Below the pieces are notes generated by a model that saw only the letters and a list, made by a program, of their open reading frames with translations, was not told where the DNA came from and did no database searches. Of a stretch of DNA of 64,000 nt, positions 1-11,415 are shown in pieces. A program made the translations under genes and the position numbers. Numbering within the stretch: position 1 is the stretch's first letter; each line of letters begins with the position of its first letter. The DNA is from Lutjanus erythropterus (Eukaryota; Chordata; Actinopteri; Lutjaniformes; Lutjanidae): NCBI GenBank assembly GCA_020091685.1, contig CM034608.1:4998751-5062750 (forward strand), given 5' to 3'.

Positions 1-79
1 CTGCTAAAATTACTTTCATATTAATTTCCATTACCATTTTTCTTTTTAGCTACCATTGTACTTAACTTATCTACTTCTA

Positions 80-214
80 TTTTTATTCTACAAGGCACTG
101 TCAGTATTTACTTTATGTTTCATGTTTATTTGTTGCTCTATTGTTGGTGTGTTACTGTAATTTTGGAAATAAGGATTTCCTTTGGGACTAATAAAGTTCT
201 TTCTTATCTTAATA
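80..214 (+). repeat. LINE 3' tail-like fragment
   Basis: The stretch ends in a motif of the form gatttcctttgggactaata followed by aagttctttcttatctt. This resembles the 3' untranslated tail of fish L2/CR1-type LINEs (a 'fcctytgggat-caataaagt' core plus a short 6-mer repeat). No coding part is visible upstream, so it would be a heavily 5'-truncated copy. The call rests only on recognising the tail. Confidence 0.4.
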
Positions 215-820
215 GCGAAAATAATAACTGCAGGAAATTTGTGTAAAACGAGCCATTTGGATGAATTTTGAGCATTATTTTCTGAAACATTGCATCAAGG
301 ATGAGTTTTTCCAGTATTTTTAGGAACTTTTCAATCTGTATCTGTATTATGAACATTCTACATTTCTAAAACCATACACACTTAAAAGGCTTCTTTTTTT
401 TTTTAACAAATTCAGTGTTTTTTTCCTGACACTTGGCCAATGTTGTGAGTATTTTTAGGGGATGGGGTCGTTTTATTTGATATGAATACCCCCCTCTGAA
501 ATGTGAGTTTCTCATGTCGCAACAAGTTCTTGAGTTCAATCTGAATGCAGCAATTGTTGCTGAAAATGATCAATTTTGATCAACCAAATAACCACGTAAG
601 AAAAACCAGCTAGTTTCTCATCAACTGATTCTTTACTAAATTAATTGAAGAGGAACATTTTGATTGTGTATACAGAAGATCAGCATGTTGATCCAAAAGC
701 TGTACTATCACACTCGAAATCCCAAAAGTCTTAAATATTTCGCTAAATTTCTAAAATGTGAATTAATCATCTACCTTGGCTTTTACAACACATCTTTGAT
801 CAGCTGATACTGAGCTGCTC
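215..820. other. Unannotated AT-rich stretch
   Basis: Unique-looking, AT-rich sequence. I see no coding frame, long repeat or clear regulatory signature here. Confidence 0.5.
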
Positions 821-1232
821 TCACCATCCGCACAACATCTGGTCGCAGGCTTCCAAACCTTTGTAACATATAAGGCCTTCAGCTGTGTGTGGGCTCAGTG
901 GAAAAAAGATGAAGTAGTTCACGGGGACGGGATAGGAAAGAGAAGGTAAAATCTCCGGGTCATCATTCCGAGACGAAGGAGCCAGCTCGCATGGATCCTC
1001 ACCACCTATTAACTGTAGTTTCTCAAAATTTCTTGTCCTTTCCCCGCCAAACAGGAGTTTTAGCAGCTTCCTCACGTGGTTTACACATCCTGAAGCCGGC
1101 TTGAATCAAATATTCACCATGTATCCATTCTCTTACTGGATTTACAGCCCAGCATCCCAAAAATGGCAGCGCATTTGGGTTACTGACCAAACCGTGATGT
1201 TGGTGCAAATTCTTTGGTTGTTTTGACTGCAC
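821..1232 (-). pseudogene. Transposon-associated ORF fragment (frameshifted)
   Basis: Two overlapping minus-strand frames read through this stretch without low-complexity bias. The downstream frame ends in a segment with 'CYKGLEACDQMLCGW' (about residues 70-84). This recalls the 'AYKSLEAY...GWV' stretch near the start of the YqaJ/SWIM-type proteins carried by some fish DNA transposons. The upstream frame (1023-1232) would precede it and is offset by a frameshift, consistent with a decayed copy. I see no catalytic residues, terminal repeats or splice signals that would settle it, and family membership is a pattern-level guess. Confidence 0.3.
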
Positions 1233-1680
1233 ACTTTTCTAATGCAAGATGAGGCATTACAGGCGGAGTCAGTGTTCGTGTTTTTACCATGCGTGGAATT
1301 TAAATCTTAAATCATAAATGAAACTTTAAAAATAACACCTTCTTTCACAGAAATAAAGGAAATGCTGAGATAGAGGCCTGTACATATTTTTTAAAGGTTT
1401 TCTTACACCCCTTAAAATAATGCCTTAGGGAAAATGAAATTCTTCCTTTGTCTTTTCTACCTATATTATATTTAATATCTGCTTTTGAGAGATCATATCT
1501 AGTTTGAAAGTAATTTTTATGCTCTGGTTTATTCCACTTTGGGTTGCCTTTGTGTATGAAATGTGCACTGTAAATAAATTTGCCTTGTTTATTCCAGATA
1601 TATTCCACCCATTACTCCTTGTACTTCATCAATAATGACAACAACATAATGTTCAGAACATGTAAAACAAAAAGAGGATA
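1233..1680. other. Unannotated AT-rich stretch
   Basis: No supported gene. The minus-strand open frame over 1345-1608 has no recognisable domain and I treat it as chance. Confidence 0.4.
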
Positions 1681-1686
1681 AGTTTC

Positions 1687-1731
1687 CTCTCTCTTTCTCT
1701 CTCTCTCTCTCTGACACTCTCTGCTCTCTCT
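1687..1731. repeat. (CT)n microsatellite
   Basis: Pyrimidine-rich simple repeat, mostly CT dinucleotides with a few interruptions. Confidence 0.85.
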
Positions 1732-1792
1732 CCACCTGAGTTGGAGGAGGGCGAGCATGTGTCTCAGGCCCACACTACATCTGTTACACTCC

Positions 1793-1795
<3 letters not shown>

Positions 1796-1826
<31 letters not shown>

Positions 1827-2166
1827 GCACCACCAGTTAGCATGTGCGTTCGTGTGTTTATATATACTCTTGGTGGTGTGGTGGTGTGTGTGTGTGTGTG
1901 AGTGTGTGGTAGCAGATGTCATTTGTTCTGAAATCAGCAGCTGGATCCCTAAGTTCCCAGTGGGACCTTTAATGTCTACAACACACACACACACACACAT
2001 ACACACACACACACACTGCCGACCACCAGCCCTACCTGTAGACTATACACTCACGTACACAGGCAGATGTCATGTGGGACAGTGGGACGGTGTGTCTGTG
2101 TGTGTTTGCGCATGTGTGTGTGTCAGAGACCAACAGGTTGTGTTCCCTGATGCTTGTGGAGGTGAA

Positions 2167-2203
<37 letters not shown>

Positions 2204-2267
2204 ATATTAACAGAGCTGAACTGCTGACCGTTAACATATGGAGCAGATTACCTTTAAAACCATAGGT

Positions 2268-2307
<40 letters not shown>
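1796..2307. repeat. Cluster of alternating (TG)n and (CA)n tracts
   Basis: Six alternating purine-pyrimidine tracts lie within about 510 bp: TG at 1796-1825, 1884-1909, 2089-2122 and 2170-2202, and CA at 1980-2016 and 2270-2307. Tracts of opposite orientation are near-complementary, so they can fold back on each other, and every tract can adopt Z-form. Open frames across the cluster encode only Cys-Val or His-Thr runs and are not genes. Confidence 0.95.
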
Positions 2308-2309
<2 letters not shown>

Positions 2310-3330
2310 CACCCACAGATTTTATATTCTAAACAAACCTTTGAAAGAAGTTTTCCAGCTTTTCCAAGTTTTCAGAGAAGAGTACAAACTTCATGTGTAA
2401 AACTTTCTTTTCTCTATTTTTCTTTTCAGCAGAAACAAATGAAACCAGAATCTTGCTGGATAAAAATCACGTTAAAAACGAGGACAAGTGTTAAGTAATA
2501 ACTGCATTTGTTAAAGTCAGTGTTTCTTATTAATTATATTTCGTCAGGTTAAAATATTTTTAAGAATTTGGTAACACTTAATGGTAATTGTACATGAATT
2601 ATTATTATCTCCTGCCTGAAAAAGACTGAATTAATTTATACTTCATGAATTATCCAAGATGTACAAGAAGTAATATGCAGTCGGTCTGATAAGTTGCACC
2701 GTCACGAAGGCGGAAATTAAAGCAATTTCAGCCAATCAAAAATGAGTTTGACCAAACATCATAAACGTACATCTCAATGAACAGACTCTTATTTTTTGTA
2801 TTTTGTCATGGGTATAACAAAAGGTTTGTGATTATTATTTACATTTTTTTAATGCTCTGTGCACTTTGCAATTTTCACCTGCTCCTACAAGTTCATGGCA
2901 TGGAAATTATGAAAGTATCTGTCTCTCTTTCTTGTGTGGCTTAAATGGGTGTGTTGCTGCTGTGATGATTTAAAAAAAACATTTCAAATATTTCATGAGT
3001 AATGTAGTTGTTTGACAAATTTTAGTAGACTTTTAGTAAATAAAAGTAAAGGTTTACAGAGGGATATGTGTGATAACTTGTGTTAGAGAGGCTGTTTTAC
3101 ATAGATATGAAGACATGCACAAAAAGCTCGAAAACCACTCAACTAATTTCAATCATCTTGATTTTCTGAGTCATTAACGATGTTCATGTCTTCTTCATTG
3201 GTACGTCTGCTGTTAAAGGGACAAAGCAAAAAACTCATGTGATTGATTAACTAAATATTATATAGTATTCTTCATGACTTCATCATGTTTTTGATCCTTA
3301 CACGTAAGTGTAGCCCTTCTCCATTTTAAC
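2310..3330. other. Unannotated AT-rich stretch
   Basis: No supported gene or recognised repeat. The sequence is AT-rich with only short homopolymers. Confidence 0.4.
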
Positions 3331-3339
3331 ATCTTTGGG

Positions 3340-3952
3340 ATACGGCTCGGTGGAACTGGTCCCATGGGCCATTAAGCCCATAAATTTGGTGGCCAAAGTA
3401 AATTTTTGGTAGCCCAAATGTTACCATATGTAAAAACAATATAGAAAATTTAACACAACTTAACACGGCCTTCTTTAACTGTGACACTTGGGTTGTCCAC
3501 TTTTCACATGAATTGTGATGTGGTGTTTCCTGAAGGCACTGTTTCTGGTTTAAAAAAAAAAAAAAAACACGGGCTAGACTTCTCAGTTAGTTGAGGAAAG
3601 TATAGACATGTCATATTCCAGTCGCTTAAACTCCGGCTTCCATTTATTCCTAAATATTTGTTGCTGTCTCGTTTTTTCTTTTGTGTTGTGGTTCTTCTGT
3701 AAGGACCGTGTCAGCAGTTTGAGTAGGCTTAGTAAACCCGGACATCTGTAGCCCCGTCATATTGCTAGCTTGGTAGCGACGATAACAGTTTGCTGTTTTT
3801 TTTAGAGTGTTGAACTAAAAGGCACAAAGCAATGAGGACATCTGTGGAACTGTAACATTGTGTAGGTGATGGCTCACAGTATGGGGCCACCTACATGGAA
3901 AATTTGGTGGCCACAGAATAACTTTTTGTGGTTAATGTGGAACCCTGGTCCA
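3340..3952. mobile_element. Possible hAT-like non-autonomous element (one end clear)
   Basis: The right end reads, on the reverse strand, cagggttccacattaacc, which is of the 'CAGGGTTCC' type typical of hAT terminal repeats. Sub-terminal 'aatttggtggcc' words occur near both ends (about 3397 and 3900). A matching left TIR and an 8-bp duplication could not be identified, so the left limit is approximate. No transposase is encoded. Confidence 0.3.
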
Positions 3953-4496
3953 GCTTAGACTGATGAGAGCTGAGTCATGTCTGACAGTCTAGTGGTAAGC
4001 CGGTCTGAGACGTCATCAAGGCCACCATACAGAGGACAAACTTCACATGCTTTGACCCACTAGCAGAAAAGATCTGACAAAAGAAAAGTTGTCTCTTAAT
4101 TTTACATCCTTTCACTGTTTTTTTTTTTTCTGGCATGTAATGAGCATTCATACATGTATAACTTTTTTTTTTTTTTCAGTGTGACCATTTCACAAACATT
4201 CACCTTAAAACGCCCGGGGAGTTTAGCCCTGCAGCCAGGGACCATATGGCCGTCTCATACAGGATCTACCCTCGTCCTGACAATTAGGACCACGGGCTAA
4301 AACCCTGCTGGATCTGGAGCACAGCCAGATGAGAGGAGGACAGAGAGAAACTGAGAGAGAGAAAGAAAACAAGAGCAGATCCAACAGACAGAGCCAGAGA
4401 GAAAAAGACAGAGAAAAACGACAAGTGAAAAAGATGCACAAGATTCATGTGAGTGACAGAGAAACAGTGTAAGGAGAAGGGAAGCAGGATGGCTCT

Positions 4497-4555
4497 AATA
4501 ATAATAATGATAATAATAATAACAATAATAACAATGATAATAATGATAAAAAGGA
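4497..4555. repeat. Interrupted (AAT)n microsatellite
   Basis: Repeated AAT/ATA triplets with GAT and AAC variants, directly followed by an A-rich run. Confidence 0.9.
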
Positions 4556-4727
4556 AAAAAGTAGAAGAGGAAAAACTGACTAAGTGGGCTAAACAATGTT
4601 TAGCCAATTAAGCGTTGCAGAGGAATCCGTGTGCACAATGAGCCACCCATGACTGAACGCAGAGACAGAGGCAGAGCTGCTTAATTACAGCCTGAAGAGA
4701 TGGGAGTCTTCATCAGAGCGGAAACAG

Positions 4728-4766
4728 AGAGAGAGAGGAAGGAAGGAAGGAAGGGAGGGAGGAAGT
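4728..4766. repeat. (GGAA)n microsatellite
   Basis: Purine-only run of GA dinucleotides and GGAA tetranucleotides. It makes apparent Ser/Phe-rich frames on the minus strand that are not genes. Confidence 0.8.
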
Positions 4767-5473
4767 GATTTTTAGTTTTAGGAAGAAAAGATGGAAGGAT
4801 GCGAAGGGAGGGGAGGAAGGAAACAAAAAGGCTAGATTGTTTAAAAATGAGTCACTTTCAGGCGTAATGGAATCTTCACCTATTTGTTGGATATTCCTCC
4901 TGATGTACCTGTGAAATACAAACACTCACGCACATGCAGTCGCACATACTTGTGAATAAACAGAGAGGCTGAGGAGAGGATGAATTATGATGGTGAAATA
5001 AAATAAAAACACAACAACCCGGGAGGTTTATGAAAAAACATCTCACCTCCGAACAAAAATAACAGGCCCGGAAAATAAACATCAACACAATATGAGTGTA
5101 TTCAGGTATAATATAAAAACCAGATCTAAATATAACAGCTGAGAACAAGAAGTCAATTTGTGTTCGGAAGCTATGAATAAATCAGAATACACTTCTCACA
5201 AAATGAACATGCTTTACTGTGAATGAAATGTAGACAGTAAAGTTTATGGTGAACTCAGTGTTCAGAACAGTGAATAAATACAACAATAAACTTCACAGTG
5301 TGTAGCCCTGCAGTGAAAGAAGTATCAAGACAAAAGAACAGACACAAAAACAAGCCCAGCCTAATATATAGCCTAATATGCTGCAACTGCGACCATGGCG
5401 CCAGACGCCGACTGGTCAAAGAGCTGCTTAATATTTTGATGCACCTCAGACACAGCAGGAAGCAATTCAATAA

Positions 5474-6082
5474 CGCTTCCTGTCTCCACTAGGTGGCGCT
5501 ATGACTATGACTCCTGATTGTTATGTAGATGTGTTCAGGCCGGGACTTTTATCAAACATGTGAAGTCTGGTGCAGATTGTATCATTTAATCCAAAGTTAT
5601 AGCAATGTTGTGTTTCGTGGCGAGACATCAAAACTCAAAGCCACGCCACGGCCACGCCGTTTAACGCTGACCAAATCTTTTAATAACTTTTGATCACATT
5701 CTCCTGTAGATGGTACACACCCATTTTGAAGTCAATTGGATTAATTCTGTAGGAGGGGGTCTGTAAAATACAATTGCCACACTTGGCCACGAAAATCAAA
5801 ATGGCTGACTTCCTGTTGAGTTAAGGCGGAGGGTCCAAGACACTTTTTGTGTGTGTGAGCATGACATATGTGTGTGCTGACTTTTGTGCTTATTGGTGAA
5901 ATGTGCCATGGGGGCTGCTGTTAAGTGGGTGTGACCAAGCCATTTGGCCACACCCACTGCCAAAGGCTATATTATACGAAATTTTTCACCATGACTAATG
6001 TGTGTGCCAAGTTTAATGTGCTACTGAAAGAAAAAGAAGAAATAAAATAATAATCTGGGCAAATCCAATAATGTCTTGGGGC

Positions 6083-6124
<42 letters not shown>

Positions 6125-6135
6125 ATAATAATAAT
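5474..6135 (+). repeat. Dispersed repeat with CTA/TAA microsatellite tail
   Basis: The element starts near a 'cttcctg-tctccactaggtggcgct' word and ends at 'ggggcctaata', running into a (CTA)n then (TAA)n array at 6089-6136. A diverged copy lies in the opposite orientation near 60.59-61.14 kb. The two share the rearranged words 'ccactaggtggc', 'atggctgacttcctgtt' and 'taataacttttgatca' in the same relative order. I recognise the general type, a fish element whose end is fused to a TAA microsatellite, but cannot name the family. Confidence 0.6.
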
Positions 6136-6139
6136 AATG

Positions 6140-7860
6140 ATATTGTAGAAAATTGAGATAATAACACAAGCACCGCAACATAGAGGAATCAATTAATTTC
6201 TAAATACTTAGAAACAAAAGAATGGGATAAAAAGACCACACTGCATAATGTCAATAGAAATAAATAGAAATATGAATGAAACAAAACATTAAAAGTATAA
6301 AAAGACATCACATATCACACAAATTACAGTCATATTGGATGAGTCTACATATAAGATTTGATGCTCAATGCCAGTATTCAGTGCCAGTGCAGGAAATAGT
6401 GTGTCCTTTAGTGATATGAGGTCTGGAGGTTGGGCTGGTCCAATAACTACAGTTTATTCTTAACCATACTGTAGGTGCACATATGAATAGAGTTGTTACA
6501 AAACACTTTTTAAACGTAAGCCAGAATCGTCCATTATCAATGTTCTGTTTGTCGTCCAGCGACTGAATACATGTCAGCACAACACGGGTGTGTTCAGGTA
6601 CAGTATGATTTAACCAACATCAGCCATCATCAAGAAAAGTCTATAAGAAACCTATATCCTATTAAGCTGCTGTGAGCTGATAATTCACCACTTCTGAGCA
6701 GAAGGTAGAAGATAACGTTATCTCAGAGACTGACCGGGGAGCACCTCTCTTCCTCCGGGGCAGCTCCGTCTCAGAACTGCCACCCGTCTGTGGTGTCCCC
6801 AGCTGGTTCTGTACACGGCCAGTATAACAGGGTATAATCCAGGCTTCACACAGAGTGACCCTAAAGGTCCAGCCGGGTCCAAAGTTGCCTTTGCTCAAAT
6901 ATCTCTGTGAAGATAACTTGGCAGTGTGAAGCTACTTCTGGGGACCAACACATCACCGGAAGTGCACTGCCTGACAAAAAAACAAAGAACAACTGCTCAG
7001 CTTTAAGAATCTCAGTCAGCTGAGGGGCCTCTGTCTGATGATTTGAATCCTCCACTTTCACGGACCAGCTCGTTCTCACAGTCTACAACCTTCAAGTGCA
7101 AAGTTCTTCATACAATGAAAAGTCTAATTCTCTGTTTCCTTGAACTTTCAGCGTATTTCAGTGGTTTCTTTTCAACTTATCTTTACATTCCCACACTTCA
7201 GTTCCCACTACAATACCTCATCTCCTTCAGCACTTTCAAATGTCTCTGAGGTACTACAATTCATCATTTTACTTATATCAGCTTGTTTTATTTTTAATTT
7301 ATTTACTTTTAATTTATCAATAATAATTTGTCAGTTTGTTAGATTAGCTCCTGAGTTACACTAATGACTTCTTGTAATGTGTGTTAAGGTTGTAGTGGTA
7401 GTTTGTGTTGCCTGTCTAACTTGTGTTTTTTTTTCCCACTGTATAAAGGTAACCAGCCTGGTTTCCTTTTATAAAGTTGTATGTTTCATATGAATTAATA
7501 CACATGTTACAACTGATAATATAATCAGTGACTAAATGTCATAAAAAGAGTCAATAAAAAGACTCTAATGACTGAACAAATGCTGGATAAACAATTAAAA
7601 AACAAACTAAAGAAATAATAAATCCACAACTGGAACAAGACTCTCAGAGAAACACGGCACATATGGAACAACTGAGGATAAATAGTGCATCTTCAACCAG
7701 TTAAAAGCAGTTTGAACCTGGTTTAATGTTACACATTAAATGAAGAATACAATATATTCACTTCATATGTCTCTGTGTGTGTGTGTTGGTTAAAGTGGTT
7801 AAATTAATAATACTGAACATTTAAATGAGTTGATGGTATGTATCCCTGTCCACCTGATGT
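6140..7860. other. Unannotated unique sequence
   Basis: Several open frames on the minus strand (6365-7079) lack low-complexity bias, but I recognise no domain, splice structure or transposon signature, so I annotate no gene. The 7140-7360 part is AT-rich. Confidence 0.35.
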
Positions 7861-7959
7861 ATGAGGGTTATAGAACAGTCCACTGGAGGGGAGGAGGAGG
7901 ATGAGGAGGGGGGAGAAACTTCTTCATTTATTTTCTGCTGTGCTGCCTGGCACACATGT

Positions 7960-8255
7960 TTAGCCCGGGGTGACGGCGAGCAGGAAGTATTTCTAAAAAC
8001 AGGGCAATTCTGGAAAAATCACTGGCAGCGAAGCCCCCCCCTCCCCCCGATGTCTTTGGCTGGGTCATTGCATAATTTAGTAATCAACTAAATTAAGGTA
8101 CGGAGAGATGAACTTGCAGCTCGTGAGCATTTGTGTCAAGTTCATCGGCTTTAGCGGGAAAACGGCGTCCAGGCAGGCGCCGCGCTTTAATGAATCTCAA
8201 ACTGCCTCCGATTTTCATCTGCAGCGACGAGGGAGGGAATTAGCTGGGGCCCCTG
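7960..8255. promoter_or_regulatory. Conserved-element-like block with ATTA motifs
   Basis: Non-repetitive, compositionally balanced sequence containing tcattgcataatttagtaat and ctttaatgaatctc, abutting a (CA)n tract at 8260. The base composition and motif content differ from the flanking AT-rich DNA. This is only a suggestion of a cis-regulatory element: homology and activity cannot be seen from one sequence. Confidence 0.25.
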
Positions 8256-8258
8256 CAT

Positions 8259-8259
<1 letters not shown>

Positions 8260-8301
<42 letters not shown>
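8260..8301. repeat. (CA)n microsatellite
   Basis: About 21 uninterrupted CA dinucleotides. Confidence 0.97.
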
Positions 8302-8303
<2 letters not shown>

Positions 8304-9400
8304 AAACAGGCACCATTTGGTGTTTATGTAAATGTGCAAAAACAAAATGGCTGACTGCCAAATCCTGTCAGTAAACAAAGCTTGTTTGAGTGCCAGGCAG
8401 AGTGTTGTTAAGGTGGACCGCTCAGGATGGAGTCTGAGCAGTAGGTGGCCCGGCGGGGCCGAAACACCTTAAACGAGGGTGCCGGTGACCATGTAAAACA
8501 GCCATTAACTTGTGATCGGATGCAGGAGCGTTGGTCTGCATCTCTAAAACAGGAACATTGTTCCCGGGCCTCTTGGTTTTGGGGGATGGTTGGTTGTCAT
8601 GGCAGCCGAACAGCCAATAATCATTCAGAGCAGAACAGTGGATCTGACCTACATCAGCTTGGAGGTTCTGACTGAGGGTCCATTCAAATCCCGCCCTCGA
8701 AAGGCAGAAATATCACTGTGATCAGACCAATGTCGAGTTTGAGAAGTCTGAGCGATCGCTGAACGTTTACTTCAGAGGACCTGGAGGGATGTTTCCTCCC
8801 ACAATCCACTGCAGTTAGGGCCTAAAAGGCCCTTATAAGAGACATCACAAATCATACTCATAGCTGTTGCAGGCAGCTTATTCTTATGTCCACCGCATCC
8901 CCTAATTCATGTCCGTGAAGTTGGACAAAATATTAAAAACACCTTTCAACAGCACTGACTAAAGCTTGGAAAATGACCACAGAATTGAATCAACTCTTAT
9001 CTGACAGTGTCAACAAAACTGAAACATAACAACCTTCTTAAAGTTAACATTTTTCATAATTTGCTGTATTAGGTTGAGTTAGATTTAGCTAGTGTACTGA
9101 GATAGGCGGCCTTTTGCTGTCATTGGGAAATAGCAATCTTTAAGCATATTTTAATTCAAGTCATATGCGAGAAAAGTAGATGTCTGTACCTCCCCTTGGC
9201 TCCGTTTTCAGCCATTAGAAAATCTGGCCCCTGAAGTAAGACTTTGGCCAATCACAGGACTGTAAAGCAGCTGACTGTTAAGTCTCATTCTCAGAATAAC
9301 AGTATTTGATAGAAAGAACACGGCAAGAATTCACACTTCAACCTTTCTTTCAAATACAGTGAACTTGCCACAAAAATGACTCATAGCACACCACTACTTC
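8302..9400. other. Unannotated unique sequence
   Basis: No supported gene or repeat. The open frame at 8445-8675 has no recognisable domain. Confidence 0.35.
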
Positions 9401-9406
9401 TAACTG

Positions 9407-9552
9407 GTCAAGTCAATTTTATTTCTGTAGCTTGTCTCAGGGCACTTTTCATAAAGAGTAGGTCTAGACCATATTCTTTATAATATTATTTACAGACCCA
9501 ACATTTCCCACAATGAGCAAGCACTTGGCAGCAGTGGTGAGGAAAAACTTGC
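9407..9552 (+). repeat. Dispersed teleost repeat ('caattttatttctgtag' type)
   Basis: Contains the ordered words 'caattttatttctgtagc', 'gggcacttttcataaagagt', 'ggtctagacc' and 'atgagcaagcacttggc', then 'gaggaaaaactt'. This is the order seen in a short repeat that is very abundant in percomorph genomes. It has no coding capacity. Confidence 0.6.
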
Positions 9553-9676
9553 AGTGGCACTACGTGTAGTTTTGTGCCCAACTTCAGCTCTTTGGACACA
9601 TGGATTTGTTTCAGTGGTGACTATTGAATAGATCTACTTCTGAACCTTCCTGTGTCACATACTGATATTCTGTCAC

Positions 9677-9724
9677 CGCCCCTCTGCGCCTCATATAGGC
9701 GCAGAGGGGCGCCTATATGAGGCG
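9677..9724. repeat. Two overlapping, mutually exclusive perfect hairpins
   Basis: Hairpin A pairs 9677-9690 with 9698-9711 (14 bp, 7-nt loop tcatata). Hairpin B pairs 9687-9701 with 9710-9724 (15 bp, 8-nt loop cagagggg). The A loop and the right arm of A lie inside the left arm and loop of B, so both cannot form at once. All pairs are Watson-Crick and the arms are GC-rich. I see no poly-T tract that would make this a pol III terminator, and no gene context. Confidence 0.95.
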
Positions 9725-10780
9725 TCTGTAGGAGACTTTGCCAGAAAGCTTCTAGTCTAGTAGGTTCAGGCACACGAAATGCTTGTGTAGGTGTAGGATA
9801 AGACCGTGTTTGGGGTTACAATAACTATGAACCTACATCAAGTGGCCTGCAAGACAATTTTTTTTTTACAGTCAAAATCAGTTAAAACTGTCCAATTTGT
9901 ACAATCCACTTGGAGGCTGGCAAAAATTATGTTTCTCCTCAGTGTATTTATGGTAATTTAGTAATAAAACAAACCTGTATGATCTGTCATCATAGGAGTG
10001 ACTCTTACGTTTCAGTCAGCCATCAGATTTCCAGAAGCTCCAGTGTGTCCCTGAAGGCCTCAGCAGGTTTCTTTAACCACTTCAGACTGTGTTTGGAGGC
10101 TTAAAGGATCACACTGACCTTTTCATCTTCAGGGACGAGATAACATGTTTGGTACTTAAGGGAAGTAAAGAAATATTCATTAGCTGTGGATGTGATTAAT
10201 TGGTGTCATTGAGCGTGTTGTATTTAGGCCATTTCCTGGTACCTCAGAGATAGCAAACAGCAAAATACACCAAAGGACAAAAAGTAATAAGGAGGGTTTA
10301 TTTTCATCTTTTCTCATTTCTTGGTTCAATAAAATAGTTTAAGATTAGAACATGTAATATTTAATCAGCACAACTAAAATTTTTAATTAGTTATTTTTTG
10401 TTATTAAGGACATTTGTAAGTTTTTATTTACTGAAACATCAAAAATGAAAATATATTCTCTTCCATCCTTCAAACTTTGCTCCTTCCTCCTTTTGGAAAC
10501 AGCAGCTGTTGTTGATGTTTCACACTTTCTGAACGCTGTGCACTTTTAAATTATTCAGCATAAATTATCTTTGAAATTATTATCTTTAAAATAGATCTAA
10601 AATTTAAATGAACACCCGCGATCTTCCTCTCTACTCCCTGCATATATTTTCTCAGTGTTTTGTATCTATTTCGCCTGTTTAATTTTTCTTATTTTCCCTC
10701 TTGACATGCACTTTTGACATCTTTACTTTCCTCGGGGACAGATTATGAGCCAACAGGCCTGTGGGCACAGGCTTTACAGG
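9725..10780. other. Unannotated AT-rich stretch
   Basis: No supported gene or recognised repeat. Confidence 0.4.
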
Positions 10781-10789
10781 TGCACACCC

Positions 10790-10998
10790 ATAGTTGTTTT
10801 GTTTCTCTTTGTGGTACTTTTGGGTCTCTTTGTAGTCTTTTTGTGTCTGTGGTGGTTTTGTGTGTATTTGTAGTTGTTTTGTATCTTTTTGTGGTAGTTT
10901 TATGTCTTTTCCTAGTAGTTTAGTGTCTCTTTGTGGTAGTTTTGTTTGTCTTTGTAGTTCTTTTATGTCTCTTTGTGGTACTTTTGTGTCTCCCAATG
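10790..10998. repeat. Degenerate minisatellite, ~20-bp unit
   Basis: About ten imperfect copies of a unit close to ttttgtgtctctttgtggta. The array keeps frames open on both strands (10679-10996), giving repetitive Val/Phe-rich or Lys/Gln/Thr-rich translations that are products of the array rather than a gene. A smaller block of the same unit reappears at 11416-11485, about 420 bp downstream, separated by other repeat sequence. Confidence 0.85.
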
Positions 10999-10999
10999 A

Positions 11000-11400
11000 A
11001 AAGAAAAACAGAGCAATAAAATACTAAAAAAGAGGATATGTATGGAAATTCATAGAACAAAGAACCAAAATGTAGGACATTGAAAGGAAAACAATACAGA
11101 GAATAAATACGTTAAGAAGAATAGGTGCATAAAATAAAAGGATATGGCAACTAGGACAACAGATTTAGATGTATAAATTAATATAGAGTAAATAAATAAC
11201 TAAACTTTAATTAAAAACCAGACTAAAAAGGTAGGTCTTGAGTTTGCTTTTAAAAATATCAACACTCTCTGCAGCCCTCAGGTTTTCAGGCAGCCTGTTC
11301 CATAGATGTGACTAACTTTGGGGATAACTGAAAGTTACTACCAGAAGACTGGAGGATTATAGAGTAGATTGTAGCTTAAAATTGTGTTTCCTTGTAATAG
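11000..11400. repeat. Dispersed repeat insert splitting the minisatellite
   Basis: Contains 'ggtaggtcttgagtttgc' and 'tctgcagccctcaggttttc' followed by 'ggcagcctgttcca'. This is a word order typical of a common fish repeat ('...cagcc-ctcagg-...-caggc-ttgttcca'). It lies between two blocks of the same minisatellite unit, which suggests insertion into a once continuous array. Boundaries are approximate. Confidence 0.45.
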
Positions 11401-11415
11401 TTCTGTGGGTTTTTT

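Noticed and set aside
1612..2498. Long open frames rich in His-Thr, Cys-Val or Val-Cys across CA/TG tracts (also at 8.2, 12.4, 23.0, 27.2 and 40.3-40.9 kb)
   Set aside because: They are translations of dinucleotide repeats without start context, splice sites or domains.
10679..10996. 105-codon Lys/Gln/Thr-rich minus-strand frame
   Set aside because: It is the in-phase translation of a ~20-bp minisatellite; the repeat length keeps the frame open by chance.
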